The position numbers and the translations under genes were made by a program. The notes beneath the pieces were generated by a model. The model was not told where the DNA came from. It did not search any database and was given only the letters and a program-made list of their open reading frames with translations. From Anastatus disparis (Eukaryota; Arthropoda; Insecta; Hymenoptera; Eupelmidae): DNA of 64,000 nt. Of this stretch, positions 24,471 to 36,454 are shown in pieces. How positions within the stretch are numbered: the stretch's first letter is position 1; each line of letters starts with the position of its first letter. The stretch is taken from assembly GCA_017163975.1 (NCBI GenBank), contig JAFFSR010000374.1:10001-74000 (forward strand), in the 5' to 3' direction.

Positions 24471-26333
24471 TCATTGGGGAGAGGCTCTATCTAAGGATAT
24501 TGCATGATTTTTAATTAATTCCTGATTCGAGCTGATCCCACTATTATGAGGTTTACATTTATCATTATCAGTAGTTCCATTATTTGTTAGAGCTTCATCG
24601 TGTTTCTCAAAATCAGTTATTCTAACATTTTTCTGTACAATACATTTAGATTTATCTAATATTTCATTCAAATCATGTTCACTTTCAAATTTGTGCGCTC
24701 TCTCCCTCTCTCTCCTCCTCACCATAAATTTACCACCTCTATGCCAAACAAACTTGCAACCTTTTCCTTTAGCATACTTTTTAAGATTTTTAAATTTAAT
24801 ATATTTATCTTTTTCAAGATACTCATTTATATATATTTGAGAATGGTGCTTGGTGGTAGAAAAACTGCCGAGGAGGGAGGGATCCAGATCCGCTGTCGAA
24901 AAACCCGTTAATCTACGCCTAGCCATAAATACCTTCTGCGCCAAGTCATCTCCAGAAAGTCTAACCAACAATGAGAACGCAATACTCGGACCGCCAACGA
25001 TCTCAGGCCCAGCAGACATCCTGCCCTTATTTTTATTTTCAGAATTAGAGATCTCAGTAACAGATACAATATTTGAACGTTCAAAAGTCGGAAGTATGGT
25101 TCCCAGAACAGCGCAAGCATAATCCTCCAGCCCAACATTAGCCGCAGAGCAGTCCAGTCCGCTGGATATCACCAAGACACTATTCCCAGAACCACACCTC
25201 TTCACAGTATGACAGGATGCCTCTCCGCTACTATCTGTATGTGCTTTTACTAATTGTTCATCGTTTGAATCAACAGGTGCTTCAGTGCATGTGTTAAGAG
25301 AGCTACTATCTTTACGTTCAAATGATTGTGTTATATTCGAATTTACAGGCATATCAGTGTTAGTGTTGGTGTTGATTAAGTGTTCGTCCTGGGCCGTGAG
25401 ATCACTAACGCTCTGCACCACCTCAGTCACCCCGGTCATAAGTTGAGAAAAGTTGCTGTCCACTCCATTGAATTCATTACCTAAAAATGCTTGCATATTA
25501 TTAAAATTAGTCGTGAGAGATTTGAAAAACTTTTCATACATGCCATTTAGAGCAGACAACAACTCCTTCTCTAAAGTACCTATCATACCCCTGAGTTTAC
25601 GATTCTCCTCTAGCAGCTGCGTCTGCCCAGCATGTAAATTCTTAATAATTTCATTTTGACTCTCCATTTTAGTCACGATATCCTGCAGACCCTTGTCAGT
25701 ATTTATAATATGTCTCTCAAGAGCCGGAAGTCGATTAAGATCATTTTGAATCAGATCGAGCCTGCAGGATAGCGCGCTCTCCAAAGCAGACACAGCTGCC
25801 TTTACTGAGGAAGAATCAGCTCCATCATTACTCTGCTTAAGACCACCATTTTTACCCTTACTAATATTGTTATCCGGGGTGACCAATGCAGCACCACCTC
25901 TAAATTTTTCATTAATTAAATTGATACTTATGCTATGTTCCCCTCCAGCTACCGCAGAACAGCGCGAATTGGTCCTCTTCTTAATCACAGAGTGTTCTTG
26001 AGCTTTCTTAATCGGTGCGACAGGTAAGCATCCTCGTGATGGAGTAGAAGCAACGATAGGCCGGGCCATAGGAGCACCTCGCATAGTGGCACTGCGTGGT
26101 CCAGCGCCAGTGCCAGTGAGTGGGGCAGTGGGAGAAGCGATAAGTCGGCCAGCTATACATTTCTCACAATCATATTTCGGATTACCATCGTTATCATGAG
26201 GCACGCGCTTCATACATTTTACATGGCAGCGCTGCCGGCATGTAAAACACTGCATTAATTTTTTCGACCCTCTTATATTATCAGCGGGAAAACCGCAGAT
26301 GGCGCAGCAGTCCTTGATGATAATTTGTGACAT
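24471..26333 (-). CDS. LINE ORF1 with PHD-type zinc finger, coiled coil and FP25K-like domain
   Basis: 620 residues, open throughout although ORF2 is broken. Residues about 8-60 form a PHD-like finger (CAICGF, CFTCRQRCHVKC, CEKC). Residues about 175-270 are coiled-coil-like (LERHIINTDKGLQDIVTKM and on). Residues about 515-580 (QIYINEYLEKDKYIKFKNL, then CKFVWHRGGKFMVRR) match the pattern of the FP25K-type C-terminal domain found in baculovirus FP proteins and many insect LINE ORF1s. It probably acts as the RNA-binding chaperone of the RNP. It ends 16 bases before the ORF2 frame opens. Confidence 0.8.
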   Translation of the reverse strand: MSQIIIKDCCAICGFPADNIRGSKKLMQCFTCRQRCHVKCMKRVPHDNDGNPKYDCEKCIAGRLIASPTAPLTGTGAGPRSATMRGAPMARPIVASTPSRGCLPVAPIKKAQEHSVIKKRTNSRCSAVAGGEHSISINLINEKFRGGAALVTPDNNISKGKNGGLKQSNDGADSSSVKAAVSALESALSCRLDLIQNDLNRLPALERHIINTDKGLQDIVTKMESQNEIIKNLHAGQTQLLEENRKLRGMIGTLEKELLSALNGMYEKFFKSLTTNFNNMQAFLGNEFNGVDSNFSQLMTGVTEVVQSVSDLTAQDEHLINTNTNTDMPVNSNITQSFERKDSSSLNTCTEAPVDSNDEQLVKAHTDSSGEASCHTVKRCGSGNSVLVISSGLDCSAANVGLEDYACAVLGTILPTFERSNIVSVTEISNSENKNKGRMSAGPEIVGGPSIAFSLLVRLSGDDLAQKVFMARRRLTGFSTADLDPSLLGSFSTTKHHSQIYINEYLEKDKYIKFKNLKKYAKGKGCKFVWHRGGKFMVRRRERERAHKFESEHDLNEILDKSKCIVQKNVRITDFEKHDEALTNNGTTDNDKCKPHNSGISSNQELIKNHAISLDRASPQ

Positions 26334-27130
26334 GGTTTAAGCTGTATAAGATGTCAAGAGAAGTGAGAGAATAAATGTAATAGAAAAGAAATAAAAGATA
26401 GCAGCAAGAGCAGCGTCAGAGAAATAAAAATAGCAATAAAAGCAAAACAAAAATAAAGATGGCCTGTGAAACTCTCCGCCCAAGTATATCACATTTAAAA
26501 TTGAATATAAAAGAAATAAGTTATATAGTAAAAGAAAAGCAGCATAATAAGCTGTTTAAAATTCGCGCATCAAATATATAAAATCAAAAGACCAGATGGA
26601 AACGCGCCTTAAGTATGTTAATTACCTGTCACTTATCCATAGAGTAGATAAGACAGTAAACAAGGTAATCCATAGATGGAGCCACTAATGACGCACTTAA
26701 AAGATTCACCTAAGAGATAGTAAATTTGGCGCCAAAAATATTGTAGGTTATGTAGCAAATGCATAACCTATAAGCAACACATGCATAAACCATAAAGATG
26801 CAACTGCATCCCCCCACTGCACCACCACTCAACACCCCACTTCACAGGCAAAACAACAAACCAGCAATGCTCCAGCCATTCCGCAACCGTCAGCAACAGC
26901 AGCACAAGCAACAAAAAATGACAATGCTGGTAGAGTATTGCACGATGACAGAAAAACGTCCAGGGTCCGAGAAATGCAGATGCACAGGTGCAAGCAAGTC
27001 AAGCCAGGCCTTGAGGACCCCCAGCTGGACGATTCTCTGTTAAAAGATTCACTCGGCAGAGTGAAATAAAAAGTATTAGGAGACAAAAAGACAGAGCCGA
27101 AGCAGCGTGTCAGTGAATACTTACAGGCGG
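26334..27130 (-). other. 5' UTR region of the CR1-like element
   Basis: Non-coding upstream of ORF1. It includes a C-rich and CA-rich stretch (about 26800-27010) with higher GC than the flanks. Base composition changes to plain AT-rich DNA at about 27140, which I take as the approximate 5' end. Confidence 0.45.
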
Positions 27131-28315
27131 AGAGGGGCTCATCTCATATTCATTTTAAGAAAGCAAAATATTTATTAATTATCTACTAATCATTAATATT
27201 TATTAATTATTTATTATAACTATAACGCTATTCAAAAAACAGGATGCAAAAGCATGATGATAACTTTCGAAAGAAATATCGTATGAAAATTTACTTGAAG
27301 CATTTTAATGTACTCGCTAAAGCCTTTCAAAGCCAATATATGAAAGCTTATTTATCATATTTTAAGTCTGGTTAAACGTTTAATTAAATATTTTTTTGAT
27401 ATAAAATAATATCTTCTAATGCCTACCTCGAATACGGTGTTTGCAATAGAACGTGATTAAAATCATTGTCTAAAAATATGAAATTATGATCGTTGTATAG
27501 ATTGTTAGTTGCTCATAATAGTACTGCGAACTAATAATGGTATATTCGTCATGTTCAGTCACTTTGTTGTCACGTGGTACGGAACAACAACGCCAATAAA
27601 TACGTGTAAAATTAAATGCAGTGTCAGAAAGAGGAACTAAAAAGAAAGAAAATTCAAATTTTTTTAACTTTTTAGTTCTTTTTTTCGACACCACATTTAA
27701 TTTTACACTTAATTATTGACGTTGTTGACACTTAACATGACGAATTATAGTTTCACTATAATAATTAGAATAATTGTCAATTTTTTAGTATTATAAATTA
27801 TGAATTTAAATTAAGATTATTATTTTGAGGGTTTTGAACGACAAGGAATCCAATGATGAGATCATTTTTATCAAGAAGTTGATATTTTAAAAAATAAAAA
27901 ATTTATTTTTTGAAATATTTCACCAATTTTGGTTTTCTTTTAGAATTCTGAAAGCTGATTAAATTTACGATATGACTCTTTTTTATATTAAATGTTAAGT
28001 ATTATTAATTAATTATTAAAAATTGATTTTTAATTAAATTTTACATGAATTATTGATTTTTGGTACAAAGGAACGGAATAGAACGTGATAGATTACTCAG
28101 CAACTTCACAGCGATCGATGTCAAACATTTAAATAATTCTGTTGCTAGAGATGAAGGCTATATTTATATGATTATTTACAAGTGTTTATACTAAGTTTTC
28201 AATTATTGAAGGCAGTATAAGTTCAATTTGACCTATCATTGTTGAACGTTTTCAATAAGCTGTAAATAATAAAGAAGAATAAAAAGTAAACACAATAATT
28301 AAAATATAATAAATT
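27131..28315. other. AT-rich non-coding DNA containing a small foldback
   Basis: No gene seen. The foldback is listed separately. Confidence 0.6.
27545..27744. mobile_element. Foldback MITE, about 200 bp
   Basis: The left half opens TTCGTCATGTTCAGT and the right half, in reverse complement, opens TTCGTCATGTTAAGT. Both halves share AACAACG, GTGTAAAATTAAATG and GAACTAAAAAG, meeting in the middle near 27660. AT-rich flanks of TATA type. No coding capacity. Confidence 0.75.
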
Positions 28316-28850
28316 TATATATTTTACGATGGTGGTGTTGTTGTTACTGTTGTTATGTAGTAATGACTATAGTTATGTGGTTGTCGCTATAATTATGTCA
28401 CCAACACTATAGTTTAAAGTAATGACTCTAGCTATGTAGTGATTACTGTAGTTATGTAGAAATCACTACAGTTATAGAGTATTTTCTATAGGTATGTAGT
28501 AATAACTATGGTTATGTAGTAATTACTATATTTATGTAGTTATTATTATAGTAATGTAGTAATTACTATATTTATGTAGTAATTATTATAATTATATAGT
28601 AAATTTAATGGTTAATTATTGATTACTAAAGTTATGTAGTGAAAACTACAGCTTTATAGTTATCGCTATTGTTATGCAGTCATTGCCATAGTTTTGTACT
28701 ATTCACTATAGTTTTATAGTAGAAGCTATAGTTAAGTAGTGATTACTATAGTTATGTAGTGACAACTATAGCTTTATAGTTATCGCTATTGTTATGCAGT
28801 CATTACTATAGTTATGTAGTTATCGCTATAATTATATCGCCACCACTATG
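28316..28850. repeat. Left part of the 20/120-bp satellite array
   Basis: 20-bp units of the type .ACTATAGTTATGTAGT.AT, the same family as 45213-53447. The last bases before the LINE (CGCTATAATTATATCGCCA) match a landmark of the right-hand array (47289, 48883, 51075), so one array was split by the R1-like insertion. Confidence 0.9.
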
Positions 28851-28852
28851 AC

Positions 28853-30082
28853 TTGGCCTCAGGGGTGTGTTTTACCAAACCAAGCGGGGAAAGGGAAGGG
28901 CAGGATCGAGTGCCTCCTGACATCATTAAGGGGCAGATTGAGAGGATCTTGGAGTCAGTAGCTAAGGTGGAATTGGTGAAAGCAAAAGTTAGGACGGTGA
29001 GCACTGGAGTCTTGGATGAATGGCCTGTCATCAAGGATGCATGTGAGGTGGTAATCGCCGAGTGTGAGCGGATGACTGCACAGCGGATGACTGCGGTGAC
29101 GGCTGCTGCTGAGGCCCAAAAGCGGAAGAGGGAGCCGACCGGTGCCAGTCCTGAGCAGTCGGCGGCCTTCCAAAAGGTCGGCGAGGGCTCCGGATGGAAA
29201 AAGGTCGGAGCCAAACGCAAGAACAGGACTGCAAGTACGGCACCTAAGGACGGCACGAAAGAACTGAACGACCAGAGGACTCAGAAGGACGCGACGAAAC
29301 GGAAGAAGAAGACCGGTCGCGGACAGTCCAGACGGAAGCAGGGTGCACGCAACGACGTCGGCGTACACCCTGTCTTGGTTGGTCTATCCGCCGACATGAC
29401 GTACGCTGATGCTCTGCGCAGGCTCAAACAGGACGTAAAGACTGACGAGACCAAGGTGCAGGTACAGGGCTGTCGCAAGACGAAAGACGACGGACTCCTG
29501 ATCAGGCTGCGATGCAAGACGGAGGACAGACTGCAATTCGAACAGTAGGTTAAACGGGCACTGGGAAATGACGGCACAGTACGGGACTTGACGCCGGAGG
29601 TGCAGATCGAGATTCTTGATCTTGATTGTATCACAGAGGCACAAGACGTTACGGACGCAATAAGACGGGAGACAGGGACAGTGAGGGATCCGAAGCCGCA
29701 TATCTTCGGTCCCAATGATCAAAATGTCTGCATGGCCGTCTGTGGCGTGGAGGAGAGTGCCGCTCGAATCCTGCTTCAGAAGGGCCGGATCAAAATAGAG
29801 TGGATGAACTGCCGCGTACGGACGAGACTAATGGTGCCGAGGTGCTACAGATGCTTCGGCTTCGGACACAAACGACGAGACTGCAAAGGTACTGACAGAA
29901 GCAGACTGTGTCGTAGGTGCGGACGGACGGGACATACCAGCGGAGGGTGCAACGAGAAAAACCCGACTTGCTACCTCTGCACGGAGGCGAGGCTTAAAGG
30001 ATGCGCTCATGTGCCGGGTTCCGGAGCATGCGCCGTCTTCCGGGCTGAGCTGGAAAAGCGGAAAAGGCAGACAACGACATGA
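28853..30082 (+). pseudogene. LINE ORF1 (Gag-like), 5'-truncated with an in-frame TAG
   Basis: The frame is continuous from 28853 to 30082 except for a single TAG at 29546-29548. It includes a long Lys/Arg-rich region, the VQIEILDLDCITEAQDVTDA block that parallels EIRDIDETVS in the first element, and IKIEWMNCRV. Three zinc knuckles (about 29843-30030) follow: CYRCFGFGHKRRDC, CRRCGRTGHTSGGC and CYLC. The stop TGA overlaps the ORF2 start as ATGA. Confidence 0.8.
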
Positions 30083-31112
30083 CTTTGACGCTACAAGTTA
30101 ACCTGAACAGGTGCGAAGCGGCTCAGCTTTTGCTGGACCAAATCGCGACGGAACGGAACGCAGACGTACTTATAATAAGCGAACAGTACCGTGACTTACG
30201 CCAACAGACATGGCTTTCGAACGCGTCAGGCTCGTCGGCCATCTGGGTTAGAGGCGTGCGCTCAAGGGGTCCTATAGTTTCCGGTGCGGGAGAGAACTAC
30301 GTGTGGGCGAGGGTGGGAGATGTTACTTATGTTAGTATATATCTCTCACCAAACTGTACGGCCGGAGAATTTGAAGGTAAAATCGCGGCTCTAGAGGACT
30401 GCCTCAGAGATTTACCGGGGAATTTTGTCGTTGCCGGTGACTTTAATTCCAGGGCGATCGAGTGGGGCATGACGCCCACAGACAAACGCGGACGGCTGGT
30501 GTTAGAGATGGCTGCGAGGCTGGAAATAACAGTAGCAAACAGAGGACAGGTTTTTACGTACAGACGACCGGGTTACGGTAACTCGATACCTGACGTGACG
30601 CTGACAACGGAAGACCTGGAGACGCGGATAAGGGGATGGCGGGTGCTCGAGGACTTTACGGCCAGCGATCACCAGTGCATCGCCTTTGAAGTTACGGAAC
30701 GGAACGATACGTCACAAAACGTTTCGGTGAGACCCTCGCGGTGGAACCTTAACAAACAGGACAGGGCGCTGTTTCGGAGAACGCTGCTGGAAACGGTTGC
30801 GCCTTCTGAAAACATCCCGACGAACCTGACTGACGAACAGAGGACGGAGTTGATTGTGGACAGGACGATGACCGCTATAGTTCGCCTATGTGAGGCTACT
30901 ATGCCACGCATCGTGCCTCGACATAATAAACCGGCAGCATACTGGTGGACGGACGAAATAAGTTCCCTACGACGGACGTGCATAAAACACAGACAAGTAC
31001 TGTACAGAGCACGTAGAAGAGGACAGGATGATGCAATGAGGCTTGAACAGACGTACAAAGACGCTAAAAAGACCCTGACGAACGCCATAAAATACAGTAA
31101 GAGGCGATGCTG

Positions 31113-31120
31113 GAGACGGT
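31113..31120. repeat. Target site duplication, left copy (GAGACGGT)
   Basis: Perfect 8-bp duplicate of 42186-42193 immediately outside the inverted termini CAGGGTTGC/GCAACCCTG. Removing one copy and the insert restores continuity with the ORF2 of related elements. Confidence 0.95.
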
Positions 31121-31179
31121 CAGGGTTGCGAAAAAAGTAATTAAAAATTATTTGAATCACGAATCATTTTTGAATTTGT

Positions 31180-31700
31180 AATTAAAGTTTTATTTAATTA
31201 ACAATTCCTTTTAAATTAATAATTAAAAATATTTTAATTGACAAATCAAAATCTAATCGTGAATTGAAAAGGCTTTAATTAAAAAATCAAAAGGAATTCT
31301 CAATTAAATAAATTTCAATTAAGAAATCAAAATGTAATCGTGAATTGAAAGGGCTTTAATTACAAAATCAAAAGGAATTCTTAATTAAATAAATTTCAAT
31401 TAAGAAATCAAAATTTAATCGTGAATTGAAAGGGCTTTAATTCCAAAATCAAAAGGAATCCTTAATTAAATAAATTTCAATTAAGAAATCAAAATGTAAT
31501 CGTGAATTGAAAGGGCTTTAATTCCAAAATCAAAAGGAATTCTTAATTAAATAAATTTCAATTAAGAAATCAAAATTTAATCGTGAATTGAAAGGGCTTT
31601 AATTCCAAAATCAAAAGGAATCCTTAATTAAATAAATTTCAATTAAGAAATCAAAATGTAATCGTGAATTGAAAGAGCGTCAGTTATGATTATGATTTGT
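31180..31700 (+). repeat. Left subterminal tandem repeat, 81-83 bp unit
   Basis: AATCGTGAATTGAAAGGGCT recurs at about 31255, 31337, 31419, 31499, 31580 and 31661. Units also contain TTAATTAAATAAATTTCAAT and CAAAAGGAAT. Subterminal repeats in hAT elements commonly serve as transposase binding sites; that role is inference here. Confidence 0.9.
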
Positions 31701-31759
31701 GAATTCGAGGGCTTTAATTAAAAATTCCACAATTCTTTTTTAATTAAACGTACTAAGGA

Positions 31760-31876
31760 ATTTGTATCATATATATGTATATAGAAAAACATATGTGGAT
31801 GCGCACATACATACGCACCTAGGCTCATATATATGCAACATTTCATGTCGACCCACACGCACACATACGGACAAGT

Positions 31877-31963
<87 letters not shown>

Positions 31964-32436
31964 CATACATGGGATATTTCATGTCGGTTAGCATGTATTC
32001 ATAAGTACAGGTTTTCTTTATATGTGGTACATTTCATGACAACACGCACACACCCATTCGTGTACCCTTAGATTTACATATATGGGACATTTCATGTCGA
32101 TTCGCATGCATGCACACGCACGTTAATAAACATAGGATTTTTCACGTCAATTCGAAAGCACACACACAGGTTTATATATATGGGACATTTCATGTCTATT
32201 CGCATGCATGCACACAGACTTTAATAAACATGGGATTTTTCACGTCAATTGGAACGCACGCACTTACAGGTTTAGATATATGGGACATTTCATGCCAATG
32301 CGCGCACACACACACACACACACAGGATTATATATGGGACATTTCATGTCAACTCGTACATACTCATAATGACAGGCTTTTTCATATATGTGGGACATTT
32401 TATGACAACACGCACACACCCATCCTAGTAACCTTA

Positions 32437-32481
<45 letters not shown>

Positions 32482-32717
32482 GGGACATTTCATGTCCATT
32501 CGCATGCATGCACACGCACGTTAATATATATAGGATTTTTCACGTCAATTCGAACGCACACACACAGGTTTACATATATATGGGACATTTCATGTCAATT
32601 CACATGCATGCACACAGACTTTAATAAATATTGGATTTTTCACGTGAATTGGAACGTACGCACATACAGGTATATATATATATATATATATGAGATATTT
32701 CATGTCGTTTACAGGTT

Positions 32718-32752
<35 letters not shown>

Positions 32753-33424
32753 GGGACAGTACATGTCGTTGCGCATGCATGCACACACACGTTAATATAC
32801 ATGGGATTTTTAATGTCAATTCAAACGCATACAAACACACAGGTTTATATATATTGGACATTTCATGTCGATTCGCATGCATACACACGTACGTTAATAT
32901 ACATGCGATTTTGCACGTCAATTCGAACGCACGCACACACACACAGGTTTATACATATGGTACATTTCATATCGATTTGCATGCATGCACACACGTTAAT
33001 ATACATAGGATTTTTCACGTCAATTATTACTCACGCCTATACAGGTTTATATATATGGGACATTTCATGACAACTCTAACACACCTATCCAAGCGCCCTT
33101 AGGTTCACATATATGGGACGTATCATGTCAACACGCACGCACCGGTCTTCATATATTTGACATATCTTGTCAACTTGAACACGCAAACACATCTAAACAT
33201 GTATTTGAAATTTGTATTTATATATATGGGACCGTTTCTGTCAATTCGCATGTACGCACACACATGGGCTTATGAATATATATGTGTGTATATCTGTGTA
33301 CACATATACATGGGATATTTAATGTTAATTCACACGCGCGCACATACACACAGGTTTATATACACGGGACGTTTCATGTCAATTTACATGCATGACACAC
33401 GTACTTGAGTTTGTATATATTTTT

Positions 33425-33477
<53 letters not shown>

Positions 33478-33590
33478 GGGCTGTTCCTGTCAAGGCACAT
33501 GCACGCACACACATGGGCTTATGAATATATGTATATACATATACATGGGATATTTTATGTCAATTCACATGCGCACACACACACACACAC

Positions 33591-33649
<59 letters not shown>

Positions 33650-33655
33650 TGCCAC
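31760..33655 (+). repeat. Left array of GGGACATTTCATGTC units with TA tracts
   Basis: Two alternating modules. Module A is GGGACATTTCATGTC.ATTCGC plus ATGCATGCACAC and an ACGTTAAT tail; module B is GGGATTTTTCACGTCAATT.GAACGCA plus CACACAGGTTTATATAT. Together they recur roughly every 100-110 bp. Pure (TA)n tracts lie at about 31878-31957, 32441-32475, 33430-33471 and 33595-33646. Open frames through it such as 32110-33102 are repeat artefacts. Confidence 0.88.
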
Positions 33656-35729
33656 CAGCTTTTTTTCAAACAAGTGAGCAGTTTTCAATCAGTTACACAA
33701 ACAGGTTATTTTTTCTATGTTACTTAAAATAAAAAAAATTCTAATTTAGAAAAAATTGCTAATATTAATACTGATAAAAATCTTAAAGATTTTTAAGGAA
33801 TGGTTTTACTTTTTGATGGATAATTTGATTATATGATTTTATTTTCAAAAAAGTTTTTCCCATAATAGTTATCTGTAATAAAAAAATTCTTTTACAATGT
33901 TAATTCCTTTTTCCTGACATTCGTTTTGAAAGTTTATGCTTAGCAATTTTAAAATTTGGTTGTGACACTGATGATGCTGCTATAAATTATTTTGGATGTG
34001 TTATAATTAGTGTGCTGCCTCAATTTTCAACTGAAGGATTATAAATTAAGGATATTTTGGATTGAATTGCGGAAATAAAATAAATGATTAAAGAATTACA
34101 ATCAACAAATCAATAAATTCAATTATTAATAGTTAAAAAAAAATGTTACCATGTCAGTGAGTTTTTTCAACAGGGTTATACATAAATTAAATTAATTAAA
34201 ATTAATATTTTCAATCAATCATATACCTATTTTTTTTATTGAAAAGACATATTTTTACAAAATATGTAACAGTAAAAGAGTAGTTTACAGAAAAAAATTG
34301 TACTTCGTTAAAACATTTTATAAATTATAAAAACACAAGTTTTTTAAACTTCATAAAATAATGAATAGCGTACTGTACATATTGTTCTTTTAGCAAAAAT
34401 TCTACATGTAAAAAATGTAATAAGATTAAAATACAAATAACGATTAATTAAACGTATTTATAAATTATAACATAAATTTAGCAAATGAAATAAAATTTTA
34501 GGAAATCCTATTCTAATCTCTGCTGCACTGTAACAATAGTCTCATTCTAATATGAAAAATTGAAAAAAATTATAAAACTTATTCTTTTTTATAACTTTGG
34601 CATGAAAATTGCATGAAATAAGCGACAAAATGTTTTTTATTTGAAAAATAGACTTTTCAAATTTTTGGAAATTATATCATACAAATTTTCCTGCACATTT
34701 TCCGACTTCACCCCCTTTAAATTAATGTTTAGTGACAAAATATATAAAAAAAATTTTTGGAACCGTGGACTTTAATGTTACTATAGCAATCTCCACTATT
34801 TTCCGACCTGACTTTTTCATGTGAGCACCGTTGCGCGGTACTTTCTGAATAAGCGGTTCAATTATTCGTGAAAAATTAAAGGAAGACCGCAACCAGCCTA
34901 AACCATTCTTTTTTTATCAACAGTTGGTGGATTAAAGAATAATTTTAGCTAATTAAAATGTAAAAATTCTTAATTATATTGGTCACCAATGATTAGTGCA
35001 ATAAAATAAAAAAAATCATTAAAAATGGCAAAATAAGTTTTTTTTATATTTATGATGTTTTTACAGAGAAATGGTGCAATGTACGGCAAAATTGATAAGA
35101 ATATTTTCGACTTAATATTTGATGAAAAACACGAAAAATTATGTTTTTCTGCGAAGAATTAACAACCAGAAAATTTACTTTAGAGATTTTCCTAACTATT
35201 TTCCAGCTATCCACCCTCGAAATTCGTGTTCAAGGCACCAAAATACATAGGAAAAACTTTGGTGGAGCCGTGGATCTCCATCGGCTACGGAAACTCTCCT
35301 AGCTACCTATATTAGTTATAAACGTCCTCCGTATTCAGGTGAAATACCCCGGTGAACATGTACATTAAGGTTTGGAAAGATTCTGATGTAAAAGAACCTT
35401 TCTAATTTTTTGCGGTTTTTGGTACCAGTCCATAATACAACTTTGTGAACTCTTATGAAAAAAATTGTCATGATTTTCGTTGATACCTTCTGAACTTTTT
35501 TGATTCATTAAGTTTTACTAAGGAATAGTAACCTTAATTTTATCGTATTCACAATTAATGAACAATTTAGATCGCTTTAGAATTGAACAGCACTGTAAAG
35601 TTTTCAGGAGAATCCTTCTAGATTGTATTCTAAAAAATTCTTCAGAAATATTTTTCACGTTTTATCATCGTATGAATATATTTATTAAATCATTGGTAAA
35701 TAAATGATTATAAATCTATGAGATCATTT
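33656..35729. other. AT-rich interior of the hAT-like element, no gene seen
   Basis: No substantial frame. Two diverged segments about 0.5 kb apart share the pattern TTTTCC..C..C.ACC followed by AAAATAtAT...AAAA.TTT.GGA.CCGTGGA (about 34690-34800 and 35190-35300), suggesting an old tandem duplication. Confidence 0.5.
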
Positions 35730-35933
35730 TTTTTTTTTTTTTTTTAACGTCGCTATATTTATGCTATGCTATTATTGCTATGCTAATCAGCGACGGAGCT
35801 CGTAAGTGTGTTTGTGAACAAAGCACATGTAACGTACAGTGGTGCTTGTATCAATCGGCCGAGAGCGGGATTCGAACTCGGGACCTCGAGATTACAAATC
35901 CAACGCTCTACCGAATGAGCCACAGACCGACTC
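35730..35933 (-). mobile_element. tRNA-derived SINE
   Basis: On the minus strand it begins GGAGTCGGTCTGTGGCTCAT, with a tRNA-like A box (about 35905-35925) and B box GAGTTCGAATCCCGC (about 35868-35882). A tRNA-unrelated body and an A tail (T-run at about 35729-35745 on +) follow. It is flanked by a perfect 14-bp duplication CTATGAGATCATTT at 35716-35729 and 35934-35947. The tRNA head has imperfect stems; the loop TTTGTAA suggests descent from a tRNA-Thr(TGT), with low certainty. Confidence 0.9.
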
Positions 35934-36083
35934 CTATGAGATCATTTAAGAATACGGATGAATCTTTATATTTTCTGTATATTGATTGAAAGGTTAATGA
36001 AACTTCACGAACTCTGTGGAAGTAAATCGAGATGAATTATTACAATCTTGTAAAGAGTTTAATAGCTATTAAAGATCCTTAAG

Positions 36084-36454
36084 AGGAGGTCGAGTATATA
36101 TGTCCTACTGTAATCAAAAAATTGATTTTTTTACAAAAACTAATAATTTTAGCAAAAAAAGAGAAAGCCCCATCTTGTATCATAAAAAGCAATATTTTCT
36201 TTGATTAGGAAAAAATTTTTTTATCGATTCCTTTTGAAAAAAACCTTGAAAAACATAAAATATCGAGGTTTGGATGGACAATTCAGTTTTTTAAAGTTTT
36301 CTTTGAAACGAAGCGATAAAAATAATTTTTTCTCATAAGAGAAAATATTGCTTTTAGTATACGAGATGGGGCTTTTCTTCTTTTTTGCTACAATCATAAG
36401 GTTTTGCAGAAAATTGAATTTTTTTATTATAAAAGGATAGAGATGTACGACCTG
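36084..36454. mobile_element. Foldback element, about 370 bp
   Basis: The left half (AGGTCGAGTATATATGTCCT, then GCAAAAAAAGAGAAAGCCCC) is the inverted equivalent of the right half (GCCCCATCT.GTAT.., GCTACAATCATAAGG, AGGATAGAGATGTACGACCT in mirrored order). The arms are imperfect, so it is older than the flanking repeats. No coding capacity. Confidence 0.75.

Larger units (their letters stand above)
21081..27130 (-). mobile_element. CR1/L2-like non-LTR retrotransposon, degraded
   Basis: Minus-strand order: 5' UTR, ORF1 with PHD finger (26333-24471), ORF2 with endonuclease and RT (24455-21612), 3' UTR ending in a short (TCTAA)n tail at about 21085-21105. A simple-repeat tail instead of poly-A, a PHD/FP25K-type ORF1 and RT motifs LGVPQGSVLGPLLF and LLYADDLQIY point to the CR1/L2/Jockey assemblage. 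I cannot resolve the clade further. The 5' boundary near 27130 is an estimate. Confidence 0.75.

Noticed and set aside
27586..27730. Hairpin as a microRNA precursor
   Set aside because: The palindrome extends to about 200 bp with transposon-like ends, so a MITE is the simpler reading.
31099..31140. Natural C-terminus of the LINE endonuclease protein at RSGLRKK
   Set aside because: The last codons are read-through into the hAT terminus; the gene resumes after the second target duplication at 42194.
32110..33102. 330-codon open frame in the left hAT arm
   Set aside because: Runs through tandem repeats; its His/Thr/Tyr-rich product mirrors the repeat unit and the frame has no conserved domain.
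35860..35933. Possible functional tRNA gene
   Set aside because: Stems are imperfect, the sequence continues into a SINE body with A tail, and it is bracketed by a 14-bp target duplication.
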